DNA of 64,000 bases, taken from positions 27,876,611 through 27,940,610 of the forward strand of contig NC_023754.2 in assembly GCF_000499845.2 (NCBI RefSeq). Direction: 5' to 3'. A program made the translations under genes and the position numbers. A model generated the notes under the pieces. That model worked only from the letters and a program-made list of their open reading frames with translations. It ran no database searches and had not been told where the DNA came from. Numbering within the stretch: position 1 is the first letter of the stretch; each line of letters starts with the position of its first letter. Origin of the DNA: Phaseolus vulgaris. Its lineage: Eukaryota > Streptophyta > Magnoliopsida > Fabales > Fabaceae. Positions 25,344-36,580 of the stretch are shown piece by piece.

Positions 25344-25665
25344 GACTGTTTCTTCCTGCACCTCCGTATCTTCTTCTATCACTTCCATAAATTTCCAAAT
25401 TTCCAAAAATACCCCTTTAAAATATTCCGGATTATTTAATCCGGAAGTCATTTTTCAAATGTGTAATTAGCTTCCGGATTACATAATCCAGAAGTCTTAT
25501 TTAACTTATGGATTATGTAATCCGGAAGTCTTTTTTTAAATAAGTTTTCAGATTACATAATCCAAAAACTAATCTATGGGGGTGACACAAGAAGAATAAA
25601 AATGTATTTTCAAGTTGTGCATGGAGGTGGCAGAAGAAGATATGGAGGTGCAGGAAGAAACAGTC
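25344..25665. mobile_element. Mutator-like MITE, copy 1 (palindrome-bearing subfamily)
   Basis: 322 bp with terminal inverted repeats: left GACTGTTTCTTCCTGCACC, right end its reverse complement (GGTGCAGGAAGAAACAGTC). It is flanked by a perfect 9-bp target duplication TTGAATTTG at 25335-25343 and 25666-25674. The interior holds four palindromes of the CCGGATTATGTAATCCGG type (25424-25446, 25471-25494, 25507-25528, 25546-25569). It has no coding capacity. Confidence 0.85.
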
Positions 25666-25674
25666 TTGAATTTG

Positions 25675-27562
25675 TTGTCCACTCCCCAACTGAAAGGGTC
25701 CATAATAAATGGGGTCTTGATAAAAGCCCATATAAAATTTATAGCGTGGGAGAGGCCCAACAAGAGCAGAATTAATTGTTCGAGAATCGTGACTTCAGAA
25801 AGAGCATGGATTCATGAAAATGTGTGGTTTAAGTTTGAATATATTTAATTGAATTTGGAAGAATGAAGAAGGTAATGAGTAACGGTTTAAAACATGTTAT
25901 TTTGTGGTTTTGCAGTAAATGGTGATGTAGAGGCTCGTTGTCTGAGATGGGCAATTCAAATTCTTAATGAAACTGTATGTTCATTGGTGTTGCATGTGAA
26001 TTTGATTGCAAATCATTAACTGATAAAAGAATGGCAAATGAAATATTATTTTAAATACAAAGTTTTTAGTAGATTCTGCCATTTCTTTAACACTTTTCTC
26101 TTTTAAATTAAATAATGCTATCAAAATTTCAACTATCACATTTCAATGAAATACTAATTATTTTGTCTTTAATTTGTATCCAAACAAACATAAAATATTG
26201 TATATGTAGTAAACAAAAGTATTGTGTTAATTAATAGTAAGAAACAAATGCGTAAATATTTTTAATCTGCCTAAAAACCCTTAAAATAATATACATTATT
26301 ATAGGTGGAAATAAAAAACAAAGTAGGAGATTGGATGTCACAATACCTAATCCAACTAAATCAAGATCCAAGATTTTTGTCCTTGTAAGTTGTATCACAT
26401 GCCAAATACTATTAAATCTAATCTCTCTCTCTCCTCTAATCAATTTTTATTTCACACTTCATAACAGTTTGGAAGAAGAGCCCTGACAGCAATAACTTAT
26501 ATAATATATTTCTGGTTAATTTCCTCTAAGCATTCTCTCATTTTATATATAAAAAATGGTTGATAACACATTTTCAACTAGATTAAAAATAGTTATCTAG
26601 TTATCCAATGTTTTAACTAGTTATTTTTTTAAAACTATAAAATCATGAAAGAAAATTCCTACATATAAAATAATTATAAGTTTTTGTATTTAAAAATATT
26701 TTTGACTTATAATTACTCAAAAAGAGCATGCTAAAAAATATGCTAATACAAAGAGTAAGTGATACTATATTTTTTAGATTTTTTAAAGCATATTTAGATA
26801 TTTCTTAAAGATGGTGTGTGTATAATATCTTTAAAAATTAAGATATACACGTATAATAATTTTTAAATTAAAAGAGTATACATGTAATGTAAAATATGAT
26901 AATACAATACTTTTAAAACAAAACTAAAATTTGTATATAATTTTTTAAACATTAAAATATCAGGATAATGCAAGAAAATTTCGTTATATATGTCTGTAAT
27001 ATTTTTATAGATATGTATTATTTTACCATTTTCCCTTACGTGTTTTTTTCAACAAACGTAAAATAGATGGAAAATTGAAAAGAAGGAGCCAAAAGTAAGG
27101 TAAAGGTTGTGTAATTTACTATAATATTTTCTGAATATATTATTATTTTATAATTATCCCCTTAGACTCTTTTCATTGAAAGCGAGATATATGAAAAATT
27201 GAAAAGAAAGAGCCAAAAGTAAGGTGAAAAAGTCAAAGGAAAGTTGTTCAGTTGATATAAAAGAATAAGAAAAGAAATGAAAAATAAGTGAGTTCTATGA
27301 TTAAAAAATTTCACATTGAATTAGTGCACTACAATCGATTTAAAAGAATGATTTTCATCGCTAGATGCATATAAAGCACTATATGCACACAATTGATTTA
27401 AGTGAATGTTTGATTTTTTTATTAATACTTAAACCCTGAAAATTAAAAAAATCAAATAATTTTCTATAAATAAAAATTATCGTCTTAAATTTATATTCTT
27501 TTATTAAGAAGTCATTATTGTTAAAACTGTCATTATTATCTAAAAAAGAATACAAATAACAT
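25675..27562. other. Gene-free AT-rich DNA upstream of the TBL cluster
   Basis: No supported gene. The pair GAAAATTGAAAAGAAGGAGCC (from 27069) and a near-identical segment from 27193 form a short direct repeat, each followed by AAAAGTAAGGT. Confidence 0.5.
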
Positions 27563-27570
27563 TATAAATA
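27563..27570 (+). promoter_or_regulatory. Candidate TATA box for the first TBL gene
   Basis: TATAAATA about 300 bases before the ATG. No better candidate lies closer. Uncertain in this AT-rich context. Confidence 0.25.
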
Positions 27571-27820
27571 AAAACCAACATAACTTCTAATTTGCTTTTC
27601 ATTAATAACATTATTGATACTAAACAGAGTGTTAATTATCCAGTGTTTGAAGAAGGTGAAGCTTCCAATGTTGGTTCCAGCTGCTGATGAACAGAGAGAG
27701 AGAACAAATATCTGCAATAAAATAACCAGTTAACCACTACTAACAGCTTCAGAGTAGATCACTATATTCCAAAAACGAAGAAAGGGGTTACAAGTTATTT
27801 AGCAAAGCCCTTCTTCATTG

Positions 27821-27844
27821 ATGAAGGCTTTGGCCAAGTTCTGA
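27821..27844 (+). other. Seven-codon upstream ORF in the TBL leader
   Basis: ATG...TGA encoding MKALAKF, in the same frame as the main ORF and ending 21 bases before its ATG. If the transcript starts upstream of it, it could dampen translation of the TBL protein. No experimental support. Confidence 0.45.
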
Positions 27845-27865
27845 AGTTTGAGTGAAGCATCAGAG

Positions 27866-29212
27866 ATGTACACCTCAGGAAACATTCCCAAAGGTGCGTT
27901 CCTGTTACCCCTCACTCTGTTTCTCATCGTGCCACTCCTTCCTCTGCTCAGAAACTTCATGCAACCATCTCCAAACACTGATGCTACCACCAACTTGGAA
28001 ACCAAAGAAACAAAAAAATGCAACATTTTTTCCGGAAATTGGGTCCCTTATCCCCAACAACCTTACTACTCTAATCAAACCTGCCCTTTCATACTAGACC
28101 AGCTTAATTGCATCAAGAATGGAAGATCCGACAGAGATTTTCTCAAGTTAAGGTGGAAACCTCATGATTGTGAGCTTCCACTATTTGATGCAACACAGTT
28201 CCTGGAGCTGGTACGAGGAAAGTCTATCGCCTTTGTCGGAGACTCAATGGGAAGAAATCAACTAGAGTCTTTACTGTGCCTAATAAATACTGTAAGTAAG
28301 CAATTCTATCATTTGAATTACAATTAGATTATTTTTCCCCTTTATTGATTTTTCGGATCATGATAATGGGTAACTTTACTTGACCTGTTTGAACTAGTTT
28401 CATAGATGTGGTTATTTCTTCATCTACTCTATCAGGTTGCACGTCCTGAGGATATTACAGCGAAGCATACATCATATGATGACATATTTTTCAGATGGTG
28501 GTTCGTGGCTGATTACAATTTCACTGTCACAACACTGTGGTCGCCCTTTTTAGTAAAATTCAATGACTCCGATCCCAGTGGTCGTGCTTACTACAGCGCC
28601 ACCAAGCTTTATCTGGACGAGCCAGACGAAGCATGGAGCAGCAAAATCAAGAATTTTGACTATGTGGTTTTCTCAACAGGGCAATGGTTCTTCCGACCAT
28701 TAACATTCTACGAAAAAGGGCAAGTTGTGGGGTGCCAAAAGTGCCAGAACTCGACAGAGCTGAACTTCTACGGTTACAAGAAGGCGTTTCAGACAGCTTT
28801 TAGAACGCTGAGAAACGTTGAAGGGTTCAAAGGGGTGTCGTTTTTGGTGAGTCACTCTCCGGAGCACTTTGAGAACGGGGCGTGGAATGAGGGAGGGAGT
28901 TGTAACAGGACAAAACCGTTTAGCTTGGAAGAAAGAGGGGTGTATGAAAGTGGAGACATTGTAAAGGCCTTGCATGAGATACAAGTGGAAGAGTTTAATG
29001 CAGCAAGAGAAAATGGTTTGAGGTTTGGTTTGATAGATATAACTGATGCAATGGCTATGAGGGCTGATGGACACCCCAGTAGGTTTAAGCCAGGGAATAA
29101 GAACGTTAATGACTGTGTTCACTGGTGTTTGCCAGGTGCTGTTGACACTTGGAATGAGTTTTTGCTGTATTTGATGAAATTGGAAGGCCAAAAGCATAAT
29201 AACATGTTGTGA
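27866..29212 (+). CDS. TBL: Trichome birefringence-like (TBL) polysaccharide O-acetyltransferase, gene 1
   Basis: Two exons, 27866-28291 and 28436-29212 (GTAAGT donor, TATCAG acceptor, phase 0), giving 400 residues. The ATG at 27866 starts MYTSGNIPKG; the preceding in-frame triplets include a stop. One signal-anchor helix (about 11-28) places the enzyme in the Golgi as a type II protein. The PMR5N/TBL domain follows (about 51-105: CNIFSGNWVPYP...CELPLFD), then the PC-esterase domain with the GDS motif (FVGDSMGRNQ, catalytic Ser127) and the C-terminal DxxH motif (DCVHW, Asp368/His371). TBL proteins transfer acetyl groups to xyloglucan, xylan, mannan or pectin. The VGCQKC block and single-intron layout suggest the TBL19-22/AXY4 neighbourhood, whose known members acetylate xyloglucan; the substrate here is inferred. 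It has a tandem paralogue at 34833 and a collapsed copy between. Confidence 0.92.
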
Positions 29213-29612
29213 TCTTATCAATGTTTTCAATTGTTTTGTTGGGGTGATTTTCAACACTCACCAAATGGTTCAGGAACGAGGGTAGTGAATTTTTGGGGAT
29301 CACGATTTCAATGAGCCGTTCAACATGTTTCTTTGAAGTTATAACTGGTCAGAGTTTCTTGGTCTGGCTCGTTAATACCATTTTTGTTTTGCTCTCAGAT
29401 CAGGTTGCGTACGATTTCTAACAACACTGTATCGCATATAATTTACCAAAAATGTATTTATCTACATTTAATCGAAAAAAAACTATTTTTCAATTCTTTA
29501 AATAGCAAGGATTCTGATTAATATTTGTCATGTTCAGGTTTTGTTTTTAGAAAATAAATTTTTATTTGGTCCTATATAAAATTGGAACATTTTATTCTTT
29601 AAACTTTTAGGT
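29213..29612. other. 3' flank of TBL gene 1
   Basis: Probable 3' untranslated region and spacer. No other feature seen. Confidence 0.4.
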
Positions 29613-30090
29613 GGCTGAATATATTATCAAAGTTCATTAAATTGTGAGTGACAGATAACCTAATAAACTCAACTGCTCCAAAGAGCCTCATATCGTGAAA
29701 AAGTATGGTTCCAATTCCAACTACTTCTAGAAATGGCTAATTTGTTGAAGATTGCAATCTCAGACAACTTGGTAGGGCAATAAGTTTTACGAACACAATT
29801 TGAATGAGTCCAGAAAAAATATACTACTGTCTTATAAAAGTATTTGAAATAAACAAGCACATTTTGCGATGATTACGAAAGGTGGATGCAAGTTGTAGTG
29901 AGAAATTAAAATGAAAATAGTAGTTACTCCATCAATCATTGTGAAGCACAAGATCCTCGATATTCTTCGTCGAACACGTGCTAACTCTATTATTATATTG
30001 TGACCATAATTAGATTCACTGAGTCACTGCTTTAGCAGTATAGAATAGAGTGTTGCAACGCAATTACCGAGGCAATAAAGACCGACACGG
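29613..30090 (+). pseudogene. Remnant promoter of a lost middle TBL copy
   Basis: This stretch aligns with the region upstream of TBL gene 2 (34457-34766). Shared blocks occur in the same order: GGCTGA(A/G)TATATTATCA at the start, GACAGA(T/G)AACCTAAT, ATCCTC(G/A)ATATTCT, and AAGACCGACAC versus AAGGACCGACAC at the end. Similarity stops around 30090, before the TATA position of gene 2, and no TBL coding sequence follows until 31212. I infer a former third gene that has lost its core promoter and most of its coding region. Confidence 0.55.
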
Positions 30091-30951
30091 CGTTACCTAA
30101 AGTTTTTCCAACGGAAAACTGTTTTTTTTTTCTTCAAAAGAATAGGTTAAAATTCCGTTTCAGATATCAGATATCGAATTTTATTCTAATTGTTTCTAAA
30201 AAGCTGAAATTATAAAAACAATTAGTTTTTAAATTATTTATTTGATAAATTTTACATAAATATTAAATTAAATAATTAATATATATTTTAATATTAATAA
30301 AATTTTATTTTTATTTTGTATTAATTTTTTACTCGTTTTTCTAATTTAAATTTTTGACTACTTTTTATCATCTTAATAAAACATATTTGTGTTTTTAATA
30401 TTCATCTCAAAATTTCAATTTAAACTATTTCTTTTACCAACAAAATTAACTACTAATATATTCGAAAAAAATTAAATACATTTTTACATCAGTAATATTA
30501 ATTTTTATTTTTATTATTGACTATTTTTTAATCGTTAAACAGCTTAAAATATTACTTATTTTAAATCACAAAGTTTTATTACATAAAAATTTATATTCAA
30601 AAAAATACTATACCTTCATAATAAATAACGTAACATGTAATCTTGTTGGTTGTGGTTAATAGTTTTATGAGTAACATGGGATACATATTTAATTACAATC
30701 TATTTATTCAATTTTAAAATATTTATTACACTTAACAAAATTATGTATCTTATATTAATTATTTGTTTATACAAAATATATAAAAAAATGATTTCTTAAA
30801 TGTGTATATATTATTTCATATTTTATATAACTAGTTAAATTTAATTTTAAATGCTCTCAAATGTTAATTTAAACCAATAAATTTCGTGATAGGAGGTGCC
30901 CGATCAAATCAACAAACATTCGCTAGAATATGTTTTAAATGGTTCGAAATA
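30091..30951. other. AT-rich filler within the collapsed TBL copy
   Basis: Extremely AT-rich, no coding potential. Confidence 0.5.
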
Positions 30952-31092
30952 GCTCTGATACCATATTACGAAATGAACTTTAAGTCTAACTCAACCTCAT
31001 AAAACCGTTTTATGAGGGAGGGTGTGGTTTGCACTCACTTATATACAATGAAATGTCTTAATCTCTAGTTGATATGAGATTTTCAATAATTT
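30952..31092 (-). mobile_element. TRIM/Copia-type LTR fragment with intact tRNA-Met primer site
   Basis: Read on the minus strand, the LTR ends ...GAGGTTGAGTTAGACTTAAA, then GTTCATTTCGTAA, and is followed by TGGTATCAGAGC (30963-30952), the exact tRNA-iMet primer-binding site of TRIM and Copia elements. The rest of the LTR includes TATATAAGTGAGTGCAAACC and CTCATATCAACTAGAGATTA. Only one LTR is found, so it is a solo or truncated element. It lies in the gap left by the missing TBL coding region. Confidence 0.7.
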
Positions 31093-31211
31093 GTTACAAT
31101 TTTATTGCAAATACAAAAATCTCTTAAATAGAGATTATAAAATAATACAATAATTAAACTCACTCACTAAAACATGACGTTAGTCCAATTCGTTATGCCT
31201 TTGCACTCAAC

Positions 31212-31392
31212 ATTTATTATTATGGAAAGTAAGGATGTAAAGAAATGGGAATTTTTTTTGAGACATTGCATGAGATACAAGTGAAGGAGTTTGATCCAGC
31301 AGAAAAGGAAGCAAAGAATAAAAAAAGTGGGTGTTTTGATAGATATAACTGATGTAATGGCGATGAGGCCCGACGGACACCCCACTAGACGT
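31212..31392 (+). pseudogene. TBL C-terminal stub, frameshifted (third copy)
   Basis: From 31263 the plus strand reads LHEIQVKEFDPAEKEAKN, matching LHEIQVEEFNAARE of gene 1 and VEEFIAAEKEGRE of gene 2. A one-base shift in the A/G/T-rich stretch near 31320-31335 then moves the homology to another frame, which reads VLIDITDVMAMRPDGHPTR, against LIDITDAMAMRADGHPSR in gene 1. The sequence then leaves TBL homology, so the DxxH motif and C-terminus are missing. Weak nucleotide similarity to gene 1 extends back to about 31212. Confidence 0.88.
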
Positions 31393-32882
31393 GGTGAAGT
31401 GGTTGATTTGATAATAGTATCAGCCTTTCAAACAAGGAAATTCATTAACAGATTCGACATTATCTTTTAACTCAAAGATTCCCAGGCAATAAATTTGTAA
31501 TATTCTTCTTTACGTGTTTTCCAGAGGAATTAAGTTTAATGCTTTATAGAGTTTTGTTTTAAGTCTGTTTATCTTTCTGTTTTGTTATGTAGGAGTTTTC
31601 TCTTTTAGGAAGTTTTTGTACCGTTAGCACTATACATGAGTGTATAGTAATCAGTTTTTTCTCTTTGACTTTTTCCTCTGCTGCGTTTCAGTCCCATACA
31701 CAGAATGAACTTTTGTCTTTTCTCTCTGGCTTTTACCTTGCTGTGATTCTATTCAATACACAGAAACGGGTGCTGAACCTTCTGCTGCTATTCTCCATAC
31801 AAAAATGAATACCACTTTGATAGTTTTCTTTAATTTTCTCATTTCTAATTAAAGTGAGACTTCAATTTTATATCAATATTGGTTTTTTTCCCTCATCAAT
31901 CTCACCCTTTTCATTTTCCAAAAGACTAATTTCAGCAGTGTTTCTATGCCAATGGAACATCTACCATGTCATTAGTGAAAGGTAACCAGAGTATGTGAAG
32001 ACCAGTTTTTATTGAGGGACTAGTCATTAAAAAATGTAAAATAACGACCAACTCTTTATCTTTTGGTGACAAGATGAGATCATACTTTTATTTTATTGAA
32101 CGTTTGAGAACTTGGTAAGCATATACTTATTAATTATTGCTATCTGTCAAATGGATAAATATTATTTCTCAAGAAGGTCCTAGATTGTTTTTCAAGTGTT
32201 GAATTATCTTTCTCTGAAACTATAGTAGTGGGACTTGTACATTGTTATCTTTAGAAGAAGGTACAGTAGATGGATCCTTAATATGGAGTGAATTAGACAG
32301 ATGTAGATGCTGAGTGTACCCACAGTCAAATTATGATAGAAACTTGAATATTATAGAGTACTAAGTTCTACTTAAGTATAATGAGATGCTTGGTCCCAAG
32401 TGCTTGGATAGTTATTAAGTTACTTTAAATGTTCTGACTTCTACCATGAACAAGAAAAACCATATATTTTTTTCAGACCAACTTACCATACCATTTTAGC
32501 CCACAACAACTTTGCAGGTCAACTCAAAGAAATTTTAATCTCAAATATCAAAGTATCAAAATCTCAAAATTCAAAGTATCAAGATTGTGTCAATGCAATG
32601 AGTTAAAGTTCATATGTTTTTTCTTTCAATATTTCTCTGGCTGTTGTGTTGTCATGATTGATTACATAGTGAAAGATGTGGCTTGTTAAGATACCTTTGG
32701 TTAGTGAGCTCTAGAGGTGAAAACATGGTTACAGACATGTGGATGCAGACTAAAGAAAGTACGAACAACAAAAAAATGTTAGTTCATTCAAACATATTTT
32801 TATTTAGTCCTATCAGTTTAACCCACAACACAAGTTTTGGTTTCTGCGGTAGTTAACCCATGGACCAATAAAGCTTTAATGT
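31393..32882. other. Gene-free spacer
   Basis: I see no gene here. Confidence 0.5.
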
Positions 32883-32891
32883 TATTTATTA

Positions 32892-33250
32892 GGATATTTC
32901 TTCCTGCTTACATTCTATTTAATACCAAAATTATCCTTAATAATTTTGAATGGTTCTGGAATAAAGGTTATGTAAGTAAAAAGTATTTTCTGAATAACGG
33001 TTCCGCAAGCAAAATGTGTTTCCAAAATAAAAAATATGAAAGACAAAAAATCATTTTGGAATATCCTTTCCAAAACATATTTTTTTAATTTTTTTAAATC
33101 TGGAATTGATAACATGTGTTGCAAAGAATATGTTCCGGAAATATTCTGAAAGGAGTAATCTACAAATCATTTTTAAAAGGACTAAAATGGTCTTTTCCAA
33201 GAATGATGGGTGCAGGAAGTCATTTGTTGGGGGTGCAGCGAGAAGCAACC
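32892..33250. mobile_element. Mutator-like MITE, copy 2 (divergent)
   Basis: 359 bp. Left end GGATATTTCTTCCTGC, right end the inverted GGTTGCTTCTCGCTGC, and a perfect 9-bp target duplication TATTTATTA at 32883-32891 and 33251-33259. The GGGTGCAGGAAG motif of the family occurs internally near 33208. The interior differs from the palindrome-bearing copies (several GGAAT/ATTCC blocks). No coding capacity. Confidence 0.75.
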
Positions 33251-33317
33251 TATTTATTATTAACATATTGTTAGATGGCCCATTATGGGTAAAGTGGGTT
33301 ACACACAAATAAAATAA

Positions 33318-33677
33318 GGCAAATTCTTCCTGCACCTTATCAATCTTAACCTCCACCATATCAATTTTTTAAATTTCCAAAACTACCCTTATTCCAAATT
33401 AAAAAATCCAAAATAATAATTATAACTGAGAAATAAAAAAATACATGCTGGAAAAAAATTCTGAACACAAAACTAAAAATACAATCTGGATAAAAAATTT
33501 CAGAATTCAAAAATATGTTCGGAAAATTGAAATCCAAAATATTTCAGATAAAAGTTTCAAAAATAATTTTTCCATTTTTGTGTAAGGTTATTTTCGTCAT
33601 TTAGAAGGGGTATTTTTGTCATTTTCTAGAATGATTGGGTGCATGTTGAAATTGATATGGTGGAGGGAGAAATTGCC
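33318..33677. mobile_element. Mutator-like MITE, copy 3 (divergent)
   Basis: 360 bp. Left end GGCAAATTCTTCCTGCACC, right end inverted GGCAATTTCTCCCTCCACC, perfect 9-bp target duplication ATAAAATAA at 33309-33317 and 33678-33686. A second inner inverted pair (CACCATATCAATTT) lies just inside. It sits only 58 bp from the preceding MITE's right duplication site. Confidence 0.78.
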
Positions 33678-33686
33678 ATAAAATAA

Positions 33687-34779
33687 AGATGGTCCATTTA
33701 ACAAACGATAAACCCAATTTCATTCATTTAAATGCAGATCAATAGCAATAGGAAAAAAGAAATCTTATAAGATTGTCTTTTAAGAAATAATTTTGAAAGG
33801 ATTGTCTTAAGAAAATCTAAACCATGAATTGAATTCGAAATAAATCGAATAGACTTCTTACCAAATATTTTATAATGGAGTCAATATCAAGTTAATCGAA
33901 ATTAAATCACAATGCACTTGAACTGGTGGGCTGATTCTGACCTCCAATTTGTTTCCATTTCTAGAGTCCCACACACACTCAACCTTTAACACTGTGTTTG
34001 GATAACAGACTCGATTCTGTGTCAAAAGCATGCTAAAAAATTGAAATAGAAAAAAGTAACCACATGCTATTTTGACTTTCAAGAGTGAATAGGAATTGTT
34101 TTGAAAAAAAAAATCTAATCCAAACTATAAATAAACTCCTCACAACGTTACTCGCGTTATCTTCACGTCCTACTGATGTTTTCATTTTGAATCTAACTAT
34201 CCTCACTCAAGTAAACGGATTACATACATAATATTCAAATAATTTTCAAATATTGAAACTATTTTTCAATTTATTTCCTCACTTTGATAAAATATTTCAA
34301 AAATATTAAATGGATGCCTGTTTAATATTTTATAAAATAATTAAATTACTTTAAATATTGTTTAGAAAGAAAAAAAACTTAAAAGCAGAAAATAGGAGAT
34401 TTACTTATAAGTTATAACAGATGGCTTAGAAATTAAAATCTTGTCAATTCTTTGTTGGCTGAGTATATTATCAGAGTTTAATATATGGTTATGACAGAGA
34501 ACCTAATCTAATAAAATCAAACACAGCATTAAAAAAAGTACAACCAAAATCCTCAATATTCTCCCTTTACAAGTGTCAAGTATCTTATTATTATTGTTAT
34601 TATCATTTTCCCCTCCTAACGCAGTAGTTTGGTACAGAGGGCTATGTAATCACCAAGACAGTTCCAACTAACCTGTCACAAATTTTATTAATATGATGCA
34701 TTAATTTTAATTGCACCATTTAAAGCTAATCAGGAACGTTGTTTAAGGAACAAGGACCGACACTGTGATATGTAACAGC
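33687..34779. other. Spacer and promoter region of TBL gene 2
   Basis: 34457-34766 is the counterpart of the duplicated promoter at 29613-30090. Nothing else is recognised. Confidence 0.5.
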
Positions 34780-34787
34780 TATATATA
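34780..34787 (+). promoter_or_regulatory. TATA box of TBL gene 2
   Basis: TATATATA within CTATATATAG, 46 bases before the ATG, which implies a leader of only about 20 bases. Confidence 0.6.
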
Positions 34788-34832
34788 GACAGTTTCAGAG
34801 TAGTTTATTAGTTTTCTATTCTTATCAGAAGC

Positions 34833-36580
34833 ATGAAAATTGAGGTATTGGAGCTATTGAAAAGCAATTATCTGCACCAAAAAAACATCCCCAAAGGAGT
34901 GTTGGCGCTGCCACTAACGCTGCTTGTGGTGGTGGTGCTCGTTCCTCTGATCATAAACCTGCATGAATCATATTCTAATCTTTATTACCGTGGCAGTTTG
35001 GAAAGTATAGAAAATTTCACCTGCAACATATTTTCAGGAAACTGGGTGGCTTATTCTGAAGGTCCTTATTATGACAATGAAAACTGCCCTTTCATAACGT
35101 ACAAGCAAAACTGCTTCATGCATGGGAGACCCGACAGGGAGTTCCTCAATTGGAGGTGGAAACCTGACGAATGTGAGCTTCCACTGTTTGATGCCAAACA
35201 GTTTCTGAAGCTTGTTGCTGGAAAGTCCATGGCTTTTGTCGGAGACTCAATTGGGAGGAACCAGATGGAGTCATTGTTGTGCCTCTTAAATAGTGTGAGT
35301 TTCTTATCAATTACACTTTTCCTTCTTGGCTTACAGCATTTTAAATTATCAAGCTTGGCTCCCAAGTCTACCTTTGAATTGAAACGTTTTGCTGTCTAAC
35401 TTGGTAATTCAAAGTAAATATTCATCGATTGTGGATTTTTTTATGAATTATCAGTACTTGTCAACGAATTAATGTAAAATTTGTCTCATTTATTTATTTC
35501 TTAAGAACATGGAACCATTCTTTCATTGATTAAATCCATCTATAAAACATGTATTTGAAAATTAGTCTGGATATAAGCTTTCTTGTGTTTTTTTAAGCTT
35601 AAATTTTCTTATTCATCATAATAATTGAACAGGAAACTTTACAATAAGTCACCTATTAATTAAGTCATACTTTTTATTATTGAAACTTCAATACCAAATA
35701 CAATGCAAATTAGATTATAATACAAGTTTGATAGCTTAACTATAATTTTTCCAAATTGTTTATTCTCGATGTGGGACTGACGGCAAAGCTACTCTTTCAG
35801 GTTGCTCGTCCAGAGGACATTACCGACAGATACACATTGAACGACGACAAATATTTCAAATGGTGGTTCTACGCACGCTATAACTTCACTGTTGCGATAC
35901 TGTGGTCCCCTTTTCTAGTGAAATCCAGTCAAAAATACCTGAACGACACTTCTTTCTCGAACGCGGAGAACCTTTACGTGGACGAAGCAGATGAAGCTTG
36001 GACCACTCACATTGCAAATTTCGACTACGTTATTTTCTCTGGAGGGCAATGGTTCTTCCGACCATTAACGTTCTACGAAAAGGGCAGGGTTGTGGGGTGT
36101 CAGAAGTGCCATGACTTGGTGACAGAGCCTCTAAACTTGTATGGGTACAGGAACGCACTACGAACGGCTTTTAGAACGGTGGTGAACATAGAAGGGTTCA
36201 AGGGGATGGTGATTTTGGTGACGCATTCGCCGAACCATTTTGAGAACGGGGAGTGGAACAAAGGTGGGGGTTGTAACAGAACAATGCCGGTGACAAAGGA
36301 AGAGAGTGCGTTGGTGAAACCGTATGGTCTTGAGGAGTTTTATGAGAGTCAAGTGGAGGAGTTTATTGCAGCGGAAAAGGAAGGGAGAGAGAAAGGGTTA
36401 CGTTTTGGTTTGATGAATATAACTGGAGTGATGCTCATGAGACCTGATGGACATCCTGATAAGTATGGACATAATTTGGATGGGAATGTGAACATCAATG
36501 ACTGCGTTCATTGGTGCATGCCTGGTCCTGTTGACACCTGGAATCAGTTCTTGCTCCATTTCATCGGAATACCAATCTGA
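34833..36580 (+). CDS. TBL: Trichome birefringence-like (TBL) polysaccharide O-acetyltransferase, gene 2
   Basis: Two exons, 34833-35294 and 35801-36580 (GTGAGT donor, TTTCAG acceptor, phase 0, same intron site as gene 1), giving 413 residues. Hydrophobic anchor at about 24-42; PMR5N/TBL domain at about 64-119 (CNIFSGNWVAYS...CELPLFD); GDS motif FVGDSIGRNQ with catalytic Ser139; DCVHW with Asp388/His391 near the C-terminus. Compared with gene 1 it has a longer N-terminal tail, a longer loop before the final domain (VTKEESALVKPYGLEE) and a 506-bp instead of 144-bp intron. It should act in the Golgi as an acetyl-CoA-dependent wall-polysaccharide acetyltransferase. Membership of the TBL19-22/AXY4 group is likely by motif, substrate not proven. 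Gene 1 and the stub at 31212 show it arose by tandem duplication. Confidence 0.93.

Noticed and set aside
25424..25569. Regularly spaced repeats resembling a CRISPR array
   Set aside because: Units are palindromes inside a MITE, spacers are short and similar between copies, and the host is a plant nucleus.
25615..25848. 77-codon ORF at the right end of MITE copy 1
   Set aside because: Half of it is MITE terminal repeat; no homology.
27848..27865. Upstream TTG start for TBL gene 1 adding six residues
   Set aside because: Plant nuclear genes start at ATG; the first in-frame ATG after the stop is at 27866.
28700..29257. 185-codon minus-strand ORF across TBL gene 1 exon 2
   Set aside because: Antisense shadow of a conserved exon; the plus-strand TBL motifs explain the constraint.
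31167..31385. 72-codon minus-strand ORF
   Set aside because: Antisense of the plus-strand TBL C-terminal stub.
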